Source of the DNA: Diaphorobacter nitroreducens
GTDB taxonomy: Bacteria > Pseudomonadota > Gammaproteobacteria > Burkholderiales > Burkholderiaceae_C
DNA: 64,000 nucleotides
Assembly: GCA_003755025.1 (NCBI GenBank)
Contig: RJVL01000007.1
Location: forward strand, 205,711 to 269,710
Reading direction: 5' to 3'
The first letter of the stretch is position 1. Every line of letters begins with the position of its first letter. The position numbers were made by a program, and so were the translations under genes. The notes below the pieces were generated by a model. That model had not been told where the DNA came from, made no database searches, and saw only the letters and a program-made list of their open reading frames with translations. This document shows, piece by piece, positions 53,406 through 62,001 of this stretch.

Positions 53406-54938
53406 CTCATCATCGTGCGCATCCAGGCCCAGTTCCTGGATCTTGCGCGTGATGGTGTTGCGGCCGATCCCCAGGCGCTGCGCTGCTTCCATGCGCCGCC
53501 CGTGCGTGGCCTGCAGCGCCGTGCGGATCAGGCGCGACTCGAAACGCCGCGTGAGCACGTCCCACACGTCGGCCTGGCCGCTGCGCAGCAGCTGCTGGGC
53601 CTCGCTCACCAGCGCGGGCTCCCAGCCCATGCCATCCAGGGCCGCAGCCTGGTCGGTGCGCGTGCCCGCCGGCGCAGGCGGCAGCGCGGGGGCCGGCACG
53701 CTCGTCGCGCCAGCGGCGACCTCGTCCGTCACGCCCTGCAACGGCGCGGCGGGATGCGGCGTGGCCTCCAGCACCTCGGGCGGCAGGTCCTGCGCCGAGA
53801 TGACCTGCGCGGGCGCCATCACCGTCAGCCAGTGGCAGATGTTCTCCAGCTGGCGCACGTTGCCGGGGAAGGCAAAGCGTGTGAGCAGGGCCAGCGCCGC
53901 GTCGGAGATGCGCTTGGGCTCCACGCCCAGTTGCCTTGCGCTGCGCTGCAGGAAGTAGCGTGTGAGCATGGCCACGTCTTCGCTGCGCTCGCGCAGCGCC
54001 GGCAGGCGCAGGCGGATCACGTTGAGGCGGTGGAACAGGTCCTCGCGGAAGGCGCCGTCCTTCACGCGCTGCTCCAGGTTCTGGTGCGTAGCGGCGATCA
54101 CCCGCACATTGGCCTTCACGGCGGCATGGCCGCCCACGCGGTAGAACTGCCCGTCCGACAGCACGCGCAGCAGGCGCGTCTGCAGGTCGAAGGGCATGTC
54201 GCCGATTTCGTCGAGGAACAGCGTGCCGCCCTCGGCCTGCTCGAAGCGCCCGCGCCGCTGCGTCTGCGCGCCCGTGAAGGCGCCGCGCTCATGGCCGAAG
54301 AGCTCGCTCTCCAGCAGGTCCTTCGGGATGGCCGCAGTGTTGATGGCCACGAAGGGCCCACCCGCCACGGGCGAGTGCTTGTGCAGCGCGCGTGCCACGA
54401 GTTCCTTGCCCGAGCCGGATTCGCCCGTGATCAGCACCGTGACCACGCTCTGGCTCAGCCGGCCGATGGCGCGGAACACGTCCTGCATGGCGGGTGCCTG
54501 GCCCAGCATCTCGGGCATGGCGGTGAGCTGCTGCTCGGCGACTTCCTCGCGCTGGCTCTCCTCCACGGCGCGGCGGATCAGCTCCACCGCCTTGGGCAGG
54601 TCGAACGGCTTGGGCAGGTATTCGAAGGCGCCGCCCTGGAAGGCGGACACGGCGCTGTCCAGGTCGGAATACGCCGTCATCACGATGACCGGCAGACCGG
54701 GTTGCAGGCCGCGCACCTTCTCCAGCAGTTGCAGGCCGGAGCCGCCCGGCATGCGGATATCGCTCACCAGGACCTGCGGTCCCTGGTGGGTGGGGTCGCC
54801 CGCGGCCACATCGGCCAGCGCGTCGAGTACATCGCGCGCCTGCGTGAAGCTGCGCGTGGGCAGGTTTTCGCGCGCCAGGGCCTTTTCGAGGACGAAGCGG
54901 ATCGAAGGGTCGTCGTCTACTATCCAGATCGGCTTCAT
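53403..54938 (-). CDS. glnG: Nitrogen response regulator NtrC
   Basis: A 511-residue sigma-54 activator. The receiver domain has the phosphoacceptor Asp60 (VLVSDIRMPGG). The AAA+ domain carries Walker A GESGSGKE (172-179) and the sigma-54 contact loop GAFTGA (219-224). A ~65-residue Pro/Ala linker precedes the Fis-type HTH at the C-terminus (IRTALQATHGRRMEAAQRLGIGRNTITRKIQELGL). Phosphorylated by NtrB under nitrogen limitation, it turns on glnA and related genes. It lies 51 bp after ntrB in the same direction. The stop is at the edge of a repeat copy. Confidence 0.96.
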   Translation of the reverse strand: MKPIWIVDDDPSIRFVLEKALARENLPTRSFTQARDVLDALADVAAGDPTHQGPQVLVSDIRMPGGSGLQLLEKVRGLQPGLPVIVMTAYSDLDSAVSAFQGGAFEYLPKPFDLPKAVELIRRAVEESQREEVAEQQLTAMPEMLGQAPAMQDVFRAIGRLSQSVVTVLITGESGSGKELVARALHKHSPVAGGPFVAINTAAIPKDLLESELFGHERGAFTGAQTQRRGRFEQAEGGTLFLDEIGDMPFDLQTRLLRVLSDGQFYRVGGHAAVKANVRVIAATHQNLEQRVKDGAFREDLFHRLNVIRLRLPALRERSEDVAMLTRYFLQRSARQLGVEPKRISDAALALLTRFAFPGNVRQLENICHWLTVMAPAQVISAQDLPPEVLEATPHPAAPLQGVTDEVAAGATSVPAPALPPAPAGTRTDQAAALDGMGWEPALVSEAQQLLRSGQADVWDVLTRRFESRLIRTALQATHGRRMEAAQRLGIGRNTITRKIQELGLDAHDDE

Positions 54939-54989
54939 GTGTTCCAGCTCCCTTTACCTTTACCCGTTGGGGTCGTGCGTGTCAGGGAC

Positions 54990-56078
54990 TCAAGGCAGTG
55001 GCATGAGGATGCGGAAGTCGGTGCGGCCCGGCTGGCTCTCGCACTCAATGAGCCCATGGTGTCGCTGCACAAAGGTTTGCGCCAGCGTCAAGCCCAGTCC
55101 CGATCCCCCGTCCCGCCCCGTCACCAGCGGATAGAAGATCCGCTCCTTGATGGCTTCGGGCACGCCCGGTCCGTTGTCGATGACATGCAATTCCAATGCC
55201 AGCCGGTAGCGTTGGCGCCCGAACGTGACCTGCCGCGCCACGCGCGTGCGCAGCGTGATGACCGCGTCGCCCGCGGCAATGCGCTCGTGCAACGCCTGCG
55301 CCGCGTTCTGCACGATGTTCAGCACGGCCTGAATGAGCTGCGCGCGGTCGCCGCGAAACTCAGGGATGGAGGTGTCATAGTCGCGCAGCACGGCCAGGCC
55401 CTGCGGATGCTCAACCAGTACCAGGGAGCGCACGCGCTCGCAGACTTCGTGGATATTCACATCGCCGACGAGGTGCGGGTGACGGTGCGGCGCCAGCAGC
55501 CGGTCCACCAGGCTTTGCAGGCGGTCGGCCTCGTGGATGATGACCTGGGTGTACTCGGTCAGGTCGCGGCTTTCCAGCTCCATCTCCAGCAGCTGCGCCG
55601 CCCCTCGGATGCCGCCCAGCGGGTTCTTGATCTCGTGCGCCAGATTGCGGATCAGCTCCTTGTTGGCCTGCGCCTGCTCGCGCAGCCGCTCCTCGCGGTC
55701 CTGGCGCGCCTGTGCCTCCAGGGGCCACAGCTCCACGATCACGTCGCCGCTGTGCTCCACCACCGCCACGCTGGCGTGCACTGGCAAAGGCTCCTGCGGC
55801 GAGCGGCGCAGCACGGCTTCGAAGCGCAGCGCCGCGAAGTCGCGCCCGCGCGCTCCGGCCAGCGCCGTCTGCAGGATGGTCGGATCGGTGAACAGGCCGG
55901 CGAAGTCCACGCCTTCCAGCGTGCGGCGCGACAGGCCCAGGGCGTTTTCCAGCGCTGCGTTGACGAAGAGGGCCGCCCCGCCGGGGTGCAGCACGGCGAT
56001 CAGCGTGGAGACGAGGTCCAGCGCCTGGTAGCGGTCCGTTGGGGTGGGCTCTTGGATGATCGCGCCTTTGTGCCGCAC
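54990..56078 (-). CDS. glnL: Nitrogen sensor kinase/phosphatase NtrB
   Basis: A 362-residue soluble histidine kinase that sets NtrC phosphorylation according to PII. The N-terminal PAS domain (about 20-130) is followed by the H-box NLAHEIKNPLGGIRGAAQLLEME. The ATPase domain has the N-box VLNIVQNAAQAL, G1 VIDNGPGVPEAIKERIFYPL and G2 GRDGGSGLGLTLAQTFVQRH. No membrane segment is seen, as expected. The first codons MRHKGAIIQEPTPTDRYQAL are assigned by the only plausible ATG; a small secreted-protein gene ends 16 bp upstream. Confidence 0.95.
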   Translation of the reverse strand: MRHKGAIIQEPTPTDRYQALDLVSTLIAVLHPGGAALFVNAALENALGLSRRTLEGVDFAGLFTDPTILQTALAGARGRDFAALRFEAVLRRSPQEPLPVHASVAVVEHSGDVIVELWPLEAQARQDREERLREQAQANKELIRNLAHEIKNPLGGIRGAAQLLEMELESRDLTEYTQVIIHEADRLQSLVDRLLAPHRHPHLVGDVNIHEVCERVRSLVLVEHPQGLAVLRDYDTSIPEFRGDRAQLIQAVLNIVQNAAQALHERIAAGDAVITLRTRVARQVTFGRQRYRLALELHVIDNGPGVPEAIKERIFYPLVTGRDGGSGLGLTLAQTFVQRHHGLIECESQPGRTDFRILMPLP

Positions 56079-56094
56079 GCAGGGACCGCGGCGC

Positions 56095-56598
56095 TTACTT
56101 GTTCAGGCGCGAGAGTTCGCGCTTGATGCCGGCCACATCGGCCTCGGCCCGGGCCACGCTGGCCTTGAGCTCGGCCGTGCGCTCGATGTAGCCCTGCGGG
56201 TTGCGCAGTTCCAGCGCCGTGCGCTGGGGCGAGCCGTCGTTGTACTCCTTGCGCAACTCGGCCAGGCGGGTTTCCGCCTTGCTCAGCTCAGACTCCAGGA
56301 TGGCGCGCGCATCGGCGTCGCGCGCACGTTGGTCGGCCGCGCCCACGCGCGGAGCGTTCGCGGGCGAACTGCTGGCGCTGGCACCGGAAGCGCCAGCGCT
56401 GCCGCCCGAGGAGGCCGCCGCCGGGCGCGAACCCTGCAGCACCGTCACATTGCCACCTTCCACGAGCTTGCAGCCGCGCTCCTTGGCCTGCGTGGCGTTG
56501 TTGGTGTATTCGTTGCCGCAGCGGTAAATGCGGTCCTGCGCCCAAGCGGGCTGCAGCACGGCGGCGATAACGGTCAGGGCGAACAAAGTGCTTTTCAT
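56095..56598 (-). CDS. Small secreted protein with coiled-coil C-terminus
   Basis: A 167-residue protein with a clear signal peptide (MKSTLFALTVIAAVLQPAWAQ). The mature N-terminus IYRCGNEYTNNATQAKERGCKLV with two Cys resembles DUF4124-type domains. A Ser/Ala-rich linker and a C-terminal helix follow (SKAETRLAELRKEYNDG ... ASVARAEADVAGIKREL), probably a coiled coil. The ribosome-binding site GAGGAA fixes the start at 56598. It lies between glnA and ntrB, 16 bp from the latter, and is probably cotranscribed with ntrBC. No function is known. Confidence 0.75.
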   Translation of the reverse strand: MKSTLFALTVIAAVLQPAWAQDRIYRCGNEYTNNATQAKERGCKLVEGGNVTVLQGSRPAAASSGGSAGASGASASSSPANAPRVGAADQRARDADARAILESELSKAETRLAELRKEYNDGSPQRTALELRNPQGYIERTAELKASVARAEADVAGIKRELSRLNK

Positions 56599-56750
56599 CG
56601 AATTCCTCACATGGCATGCGTCGGGCATGCGCGGTGCCGGTGAGTATCCCCCAATCATTCCAACCCGCCAATTGCGACGGCCCAACGCTGCGGTTTTGGT
56701 GCGACGGGCTGCCGTGTGCCCCGTTAGCCAACGCGCGCAGCCCGTCCATA

Positions 56751-56774
56751 GAAAAAGGCGGCCGGAGCCGCCTT
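56751..56774 (-). terminator. Terminator of glnA
   Basis: Stem AAGGCGGC / GCCGCCTT with loop CGGA, followed on the minus strand by a run of five T, 34 bp after the glnA stop. Confidence 0.9.
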
Positions 56775-56807
56775 GTTGACAACAGCCGGGGGCCTAAGCC
56801 CCTGCCA

Positions 56808-58223
56808 TCACAGCGAGTAGTACATGTCGTACTCGACGGGATGCACGGCCATGCGGAAGCGCGTGACTTCCTGCATCTTCAGCTCGATGTAGGCGTCGAG
56901 CATGGAGTCGGTGAACACGCCGCCCTTGGTCAGGAACGCGCGGTCCTTGTCCAGCGCTTCCAGCGCCTGGTCCAGGCTGTGGCACACGGTGGGCACCAGC
57001 TTGTCTTCCTCGGGCGGCAGGTGGTACAGGTCCTTGGTAGCGGCTTCGCCCGGGTGGATCTTGTTTTCCACGCCGTCCAGACCCGCCATCAGCAGGGCCG
57101 CAAAGCCCAGGTAGGGGTTCATCAGCGGATCGGGGAAGCGCGCTTCCACGCGGCGGCCCTTCGGGTTGGCCACGAACGGGATGCGGATGGAGGCCGAGCG
57201 GTTCTTGGCCGAGTAAGCCAGCTTCACCGGCGCCTCGAAGTGCGGCACCAGACGCTTGTAGCTGTTGGTGCCCGGGTTCGTGATGGCGTTCAGTGCGCGA
57301 GCGTGCTTGATGATGCCGCCGATGTAGTACAGCGCGAAGTCCGACAGACCCGCATAGCCGTCGCCGGCGAACAGGTTCTTGCCGTCCTTCCAGACCGACT
57401 GGTGCACGTGCATGCCCGAGCCGTTGTCGCCGTGGTAGGGCTTGGGCATGAAGGTGGCGGTCTTGCCGTAGGCGTTGGCCACGTTGTGGATCACGTACTT
57501 CTGCAGCATGGTCCAGTCGGCACGCTCCACCAGCGTGCTGAACCGGGTGCCGATCTCGTTCTGGCCGGCACCGGCCACTTCGTGGTGGAACACCTCGACC
57601 GGAATGCCCAGGGATTCAAGGATCAGGGACATCTCTGCGCGCATGTCCTGTGTGCTGTCGACCGGGGGCACGGGGAAATAGCCGCCCTTGGTGGTGGGAC
57701 GGTGGCCACGGTTGCCGCCTTCGAGCTTGGCGCCGGTATTCCAGGGGGCTTCGTACTCTTCGATCTCGTAGAAGGTGTGGTTGGGATCGGTGCTCCAGCG
57801 CACGCCGTCGAAGATGAAGAACTCGGGCTCCGGGCCGAAATAGGCCGTGTCGCCCATGCCGGAGGCCTTCAGGTACGCCTCGGCGCGCTTGGCGATGGAG
57901 CGCGGGTCGCGGTCGTAGGCCTTGCCGTCGGCCGGCTCCACCACGTCACACGCCATGATCATGGTGGTTTCTTCGAAGAACGGGTCGATGTTGGCGGTGT
58001 TCGGATCGGGCATGAGCAGCATGTCCGACGCCTCGATACCCTTCCAGCCGGCGACCGACGAGCCGTCGAACGCATGGCCCGAGGCGAACTTGTCTTCGTC
58101 GAAGTGCGAGATCGGCACGGTGACGTGCTGTTCCTTGCCGCGGGTATCCGTGAAGCGGAAGTCCACGAACTTGACTTCGTTTTCCTTCACCATCTTCATC
58201 ACGTCTGCAACGGTCTTGGCCAT
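56808..58223 (-). CDS. glnA: Glutamine synthetase type I
   Basis: A 471-residue dodecameric enzyme fixing ammonia into glutamate with ATP. Motifs: beta-grasp [36 protein letters not shown], metal site [18 protein letters not shown] (here [18 protein letters not shown]), ATP site [24 protein letters not shown], and the adenylylation Tyr in DLYHLPPEE (E. coli Tyr397 equivalent). This implies control by GlnE as well as by transcription. Start at 58223 ([19 protein letters not shown]). A sigma-54 promoter and an upstream NtrC site precede it. Confidence 0.98.
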   Translation of the reverse strand: MAKTVADVMKMVKENEVKFVDFRFTDTRGKEQHVTVPISHFDEDKFASGHAFDGSSVAGWKGIEASDMLLMPDPNTANIDPFFEETTMIMACDVVEPADGKAYDRDPRSIAKRAEAYLKASGMGDTAYFGPEPEFFIFDGVRWSTDPNHTFYEIEEYEAPWNTGAKLEGGNRGHRPTTKGGYFPVPPVDSTQDMRAEMSLILESLGIPVEVFHHEVAGAGQNEIGTRFSTLVERADWTMLQKYVIHNVANAYGKTATFMPKPYHGDNGSGMHVHQSVWKDGKNLFAGDGYAGLSDFALYYIGGIIKHARALNAITNPGTNSYKRLVPHFEAPVKLAYSAKNRSASIRIPFVANPKGRRVEARFPDPLMNPYLGFAALLMAGLDGVENKIHPGEAATKDLYHLPPEEDKLVPTVCHSLDQALEALDKDRAFLTKGGVFTDSMLDAYIELKMQEVTRFRMAVHPVEYDMYYSL

Positions 58224-58273
58224 CAGGGTTCTCCAGGGATAGAAGTGCTCATCAACAATGATGCGCACAGAAA

Positions 58274-58289
58274 AGCAGTTTGCGTGCCA
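58274..58289 (-). promoter_or_regulatory. Sigma-54 promoter of glnA
   Basis: On the minus strand, TGGCACG-N4-CTGCT, with the invariant GG (-24) and GC (-12) at correct spacing. The transcript would start near 58262, about 40 nt before the glnA ATG. Confidence 0.85.
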
Positions 58290-58341
58290 GCGAATGGGGA
58301 CACCCGTACGGGGCAAGCCGGGCGCAGAGCCCTGCGGCGGC

Positions 58342-58356
58342 GCACCAATCGCGTGC
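58342..58356 (-). promoter_or_regulatory. NtrC-binding site upstream of glnA
   Basis: GCAC-N7-GTGC, the spacing and arms of the NtrC enhancer consensus (GCACCANNNTGGTGC), centred about 85 bp upstream of the predicted sigma-54 start. Only one convincing site is seen. Confidence 0.75.
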
Positions 58357-58379
58357 AGGATTTTAAGTGGCCCACCTTC

Positions 58380-59201
58380 TTACCATTTGCGCACCATTTC
58401 AGGGCCTATGGATGCACCTGTTTGGTGCAAACCTTCCTGCAGCGCCTGCCACGCGGCAGGCACCAAGGCAGCGGCCCCCTTGACGCCCAATTCCACATGG
58501 CGCCCGTGCACCGGATGGTCCACGCTCGGCAGGCTGAACACCTTGATCCCCGGATGTCCGGCCTCGATCCGCTCCATGAGCGGGGTCAGCGCGGCTTCCA
58601 TCGCGCCGTAAAGCACGACGGAGCGCTCCATCTGCGGCTGCTGGTTGAACCACGGGGCACAGTAATGCTGGAGTGCCCAGTCCACCATAGGCCAAGCCAT
58701 GACCGGGAACCCCGGCACGAAATGCACCATGCCGCCCCCAGGGCCGTCACACGAGAAGCCGGGGATCTTGTTGTAAGGGTTGGGAATGATGCGCGCGCCC
58801 TCAGGAAAAACGCCCATGTTCAGCCGATGCAGATTGTCGGCGCGGTCGGGGTCGAACGCCTCGCCCTGCTCCCGTGCCACATCCTGCATGCGCTCGGTGA
58901 TTAGGCGCTTGGCCTCGGGGTGCAGGACCAGCGGGCGTTGCAATGCGGCCGCCGCGCACTGGCGCGTGTGGTCGTCGGGAGTGGCACCAATGCCGCCGCA
59001 ACTGAACACGATGTCCGACGAGGCAAAGGCCCGCTGCAGCGCCGCCGTGATGCGCGGACGGTCGTCGCCTACGTAGTCCGCATAGGACAGCGCAAGCCCG
59101 CGTGCCGCAAGCAGTTCGATGACCTTAGCGAGGTGCTTGTCCGCCCGCTTGCCCGAGAGGATTTCATCGCCAACGATGATGAGGCCGAAAGCCGGTGTCA
59201 T
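58380..59201 (-). CDS. CinA/MoaB-type molybdopterin-binding domain protein
   Basis: A 273-residue protein with the MoCF/CinA N-terminal domain: FGLIIVGDEILSGKRADKHLAKVIELLAARGL, then VFSCGGIGATPDDHTRQCAAAALQRPL, the GGxGxTxDD pterin/phosphate loop. Later wording GARIIPNPYNKIPGFSCDGPGGGMVHFVPGFPVM matches CinA-like nicotinamide-nucleotide hydrolases. The C-terminal amidase domain of full CinA is absent. The biological substrate is unclear. The start (59199-59201) overlaps the stop of the EI24 gene (ATGA), so the two are coupled. Confidence 0.85.
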   Translation of the reverse strand: MTPAFGLIIVGDEILSGKRADKHLAKVIELLAARGLALSYADYVGDDRPRITAALQRAFASSDIVFSCGGIGATPDDHTRQCAAAALQRPLVLHPEAKRLITERMQDVAREQGEAFDPDRADNLHRLNMGVFPEGARIIPNPYNKIPGFSCDGPGGGMVHFVPGFPVMAWPMVDWALQHYCAPWFNQQPQMERSVVLYGAMEAALTPLMERIEAGHPGIKVFSLPSVDHPVHGRHVELGVKGAAALVPAAWQALQEGLHQTGASIGPEMVRKW

Positions 59202-60088
59202 GGGTTGTCCTGCAGCTGAGACGAGGATGGCAAAGAAGGCGCTGGCGTTGCGGGCGCGGCGGTTGCAGGCGTATCGCCCGGCGGGCGTTCGCCTCGCTGC
59301 TCGCGCAGCTGTTGCAGCGCGGTCAGACAGAAATGCGTGAACCACAGCGATGAGAAGGCGAACACCAGCGTGTAGATCCAGATGGCGATCGGCACCAGGA
59401 CGAGGAACGCCGCTGCGAACACCACGCCCGACGCCCAGACAATGCCGGGCGCGGCACCTAGAAATCCGCTCAGCACTCCAATGCTCAGCAGGCTGAGCTG
59501 ATGGCGCTTGAAAATCTCCTGCCGCTCCGGCTTGCTCGCGTGTTCGGCCAGTGCGTCAAAGGCCATGACCCGGTAGGTGAGCCATCCCCAGATGAGCGGA
59601 GGCAGGATCAACACCAGCGGCGGGACCAGCCACAGCGGCATGGACAGCACCAGCGCAATGAGCGCCGCGATGGTCGACCCCAGAGACCACAGCACGCTGG
59701 CGAGGAATGAACCGCCCCGCTTGCGCTGCAGTTGGGCAAAACGCCGCTGCGCCACCAGAGTCACGATGGCAGGGGCCATCAACACCGCCACCGCGAGCAC
59801 GCAGACAATGACGATCAGTGGCGTGGCTCCCATAAGCACCAGCAGCGGCGCCAGCGCCACGGGCAGGTTATCCACGCCAAAGTTGTGCAGCCACCCCCAC
59901 AGCAGGCCCAGCCAGGTGGAGCTTTCCAGCGCCGTCTGCGTCCAGGTCACGGCAGTTGTCCAGAACAGATAGCCACCGCCCAGCGCCACCACCGTGATCA
60001 GCACCAACGGCAGCAGCGACAGCGCAATGACGCGCGGCATCAGGCAATAGCCCACTGCGCGCCAGAAGGAATCGATGAAAAGCCCCAT
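59198..60088 (-). CDS. EI24 / CysZ-like membrane protein
   Basis: A 296-residue protein with about six or seven hydrophobic segments, matching the EI24 (CysZ-like) family by FIDSFWRAVGYCLMPRVIALSLLPLVLI near the N-terminus and by PLIWGWLTYRVMAFDALAEHASKPERQEIFKRH. In E. coli CysZ is a sulfate importer, but many proteobacterial EI24 proteins have no proven transport role. The C-terminal ~35 residues are Pro/Thr/Ala-rich. The ATG at 60088 (MGLFIDSF) is preferred; one four codons upstream is possible. It lies 15 bp or so after the sterol-desaturase-like gene's stop region on the same strand. Confidence 0.82.
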   Translation of the reverse strand: MGLFIDSFWRAVGYCLMPRVIALSLLPLVLITVVALGGGYLFWTTAVTWTQTALESSTWLGLLWGWLHNFGVDNLPVALAPLLVLMGATPLIVIVCVLAVAVLMAPAIVTLVAQRRFAQLQRKRGGSFLASVLWSLGSTIAALIALVLSMPLWLVPPLVLILPPLIWGWLTYRVMAFDALAEHASKPERQEIFKRHQLSLLSIGVLSGFLGAAPGIVWASGVVFAAAFLVLVPIAIWIYTLVFAFSSLWFTHFCLTALQQLREQRGERPPGDTPATAAPATPAPSLPSSSQLQDNP

Positions 60089-60115
60089 GCGCGCGAGCAT
60101 AGCGCGATCGGCTCT

Positions 60116-61114
60116 CTACGCCCGCCCCACCAGCCGCAGCAGGCCGCGCCACTGCTGCGCCCAGAGCCCCCGCCCGTAATCACGCACGCGGCCGTCCGCG
60201 TCCGCCTCCACCTGGTCGCGCACGCCCGTGGGCTCGTAGCGATGCTCGAAGTTGGCCGTACCGAACAGCATGTCCCACCACGGCAACAACACGCCGAAGT
60301 TGTTGCCGCCCGGCACTGCCGCATGCGGGTGCTGATGGGTTCCTTGCCCAGGTGCAGCTTCAGGGCCCAGGCCCATGGCGTGGTGCATGCGGTGGAAACG
60401 CGGGCTGACCCACAGGCGCTCACCCACCTGGCCGAACCACAGGCGCAGGTTGGCGTGGTGCAGGTTCTCGCTGAGCTGCGTGAGGGCCACGATGGCGACA
60501 AACTGCCCCGGCGCCACACCAATGCACTGCGCGACGAACACGATGATGGCATCGCGCAGCAGATCGTCCAGCAGATGGTTGCGGTTGTCGCTCCACATCG
60601 TCATCTGCCGCTGCGAATGGTGGAGCGCATGCAGCCTCCACCACCATTCAAAGCGGTGCTGGCCGCGGTGGATCCCATAGTCCACGAAGTCGAACACCAG
60701 CAGGTACAGCAGCAGGCTCACAACGGGCAAGTCGGAGACACCCGGCCAGAGCGCATCCAGCTGCAGGGTCTTCCAGCCATGGGCGCGCAGGGCGCCAAAC
60801 AGTGCATTCCACAGAGGCTCCGTGGTGAAGAACAGTGCCAGGCGAAAAAGACCCAGGCGATGGATCAGCGTGTAAAGCATGTCCACGTGCACGGCACCAC
60901 GGTCGCGCAACGGTTCCACCGGGCGCCAGCGCTCCAAAGGCCCGATCACTGTGACCATCACCCCCAGTTGCAGCAGTCCCACCAGCAGCCATCCGGTGGC
61001 GGCATAACCGTCCTCCAGCACATTGGCCTGGCCCAGCATGAAGAGCGCGGGCTGTACCAGCGTCTCGAACAGCCATTGCTGCGCGGTATCGAATAAATAG
61101 GTCAGCCCTGACAT
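60116..61114 (-). CDS. Sterol-desaturase-family di-iron membrane hydroxylase
   Basis: A 332-residue integral membrane enzyme of the fatty-acid/sterol hydroxylase superfamily. The His boxes for the di-iron centre are present: HRGQHRFEWWWRLHALHHS, NLHHANLR and SPRFHRMHHAMG. Hydrophobic segments lie at about 40-60, 85-105, 130-148 and 185-205. Substrates in bacteria include fatty acids, carotenoids and hopanoids. With squalene genes in the same window a lipid target is plausible, but no link is proven. The start is ATG 61114 (MSGLTYLFDTAQQ). Confidence 0.85.
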   Translation of the reverse strand: MSGLTYLFDTAQQWLFETLVQPALFMLGQANVLEDGYAATGWLLVGLLQLGVMVTVIGPLERWRPVEPLRDRGAVHVDMLYTLIHRLGLFRLALFFTTEPLWNALFGALRAHGWKTLQLDALWPGVSDLPVVSLLLYLLVFDFVDYGIHRGQHRFEWWWRLHALHHSQRQMTMWSDNRNHLLDDLLRDAIIVFVAQCIGVAPGQFVAIVALTQLSENLHHANLRLWFGQVGERLWVSPRFHRMHHAMGLGPEAAPGQGTHQHPHAAVPGGNNFGVLLPWWDMLFGTANFEHRYEPTGVRDQVEADADGRVRDYGRGLWAQQWRGLLRLVGRA

Positions 61115-61164
61115 GAGTCACCGTGGCGTTGCGTGGGTGCGCGGCAGCATAGCCGGGCGTTGTG

Positions 61165-62001
61165 TCATTTTCTCTGCGCTTGTGCTCCGTACACAGGATG
61201 CTCGCGCAGCGTGCGAAAGCACAGGCCCCGCGCCTTCAGGCCTTTGACGAGAGGTTCCAGCACAGCGGGTGCCCATGGATCCTTGCGTGACCAGATGCCC
61301 AGATGCGCCAGCAGGATGTCGCCGTCACGAACGGTGCGCAACGCACGCTCCAGCAGGGCCGTATTGCTGTAGTGGTCACTGGGCAGCTCGTCCCCGAGGA
61401 ACCCCGCAGCACTCCATCCCACATGCGTATAACCGCAGGATTTGGCAGCCTCCAGCAGGCGCTGAGAGGTCTTGCCGCCCGGCGCGCGGAATAGCGGGAG
61501 CGGCTCCCGGCCCGTCAGGACACGCAACCGGCTCGCAGCGCCATCGATCTGTGCGCAGTATTGCGCCCCCGTCATCGTCAGGTCCTGACCTGCCTGAGGA
61601 CCGGCCGATGGTCTGACCTTGAACCGCGGCTGCAGCGGCGTCCCCTGGTCGGCACGCCAGTACACATGGTGCAGCGTGTGCGATGCGAACTCGTGCCCTT
61701 CTGCAGCGCGCGCGCGCCACCAGGGCGCCCAGTAGCCATCCAGGCTGCTGCCGCCCGTCTGAGTCGGTTCATCTGCGGCAAAGAAGGTCGCCTTGACCTG
61801 CTGGCGCTGAAGCACCTCGGCCACCAGATGCGCAACGCCCATGTGGCCAGTGTCAAAAGTCAGGTACACAGCGCCTTTGCAGTCATTTTGGCCTGTAGCG
61901 CTTGCTGGATAAGCGCCAACAGCTATCAAAATTGAAGTGCAACAAATATGCCACCTCCGCCGTGCTCCGGGGGAGCGGCCGCGTGGCTCAGCGCTTGGCA
62001 T
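61165..62001 (-). CDS. Secreted polysaccharide deacetylase (NodB domain)
   Basis: A 278-residue exported carbohydrate esterase. NodB motifs: TFDTGH (catalytic Asp, with Thr in place of the usual second Asp), SHTLHH (metal His pair), RAPGGKTSQRLL and LLAHLG. It probably removes N-acetyl groups from peptidoglycan or an exopolysaccharide. The N-terminal signal has an Arg-rich head (GRSPGARRRW), then ILIAVGAYPASA. Bases of a minus-orientation repeat copy encode this core, with ASA as the cleavage motif. The start ATG overlaps the YncE-like gene by 14 bp, so the pair is cotranscribed. Confidence 0.85.
   Translation of the reverse strand: MPSAEPRGRSPGARRRWHICCTSILIAVGAYPASATGQNDCKGAVYLTFDTGHMGVAHLVAEVLQRQQVKATFFAADEPTQTGGSSLDGYWAPWWRARAAEGHEFASHTLHHVYWRADQGTPLQPRFKVRPSAGPQAGQDLTMTGAQYCAQIDGAASRLRVLTGREPLPLFRAPGGKTSQRLLEAAKSCGYTHVGWSAAGFLGDELPSDHYSNTALLERALRTVRDGDILLAHLGIWSRKDPWAPAVLEPLVKGLKARGLCFRTLREHPVYGAQAQRK
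61884..61934 (-). repeat. Interspersed palindromic repeat, copy 9, inside deacetylase signal peptide
   Basis: Minus-orientation copy (TTTTGATAGCTGTTGGCGCTT, then GCAAGCGCTACAGGCC and AAAATGA on the minus strand). It is read in the same frame as copy 2 and again encodes a signal-peptide core ending in ASA. Confidence 0.85.

Noticed and set aside
60144..60420. Frame overlaps around the sterol-desaturase-like gene as a sign of a frameshift
   Set aside because: The minus-strand frame 60116-61114 is continuous with all His boxes; other frames there are shadows.
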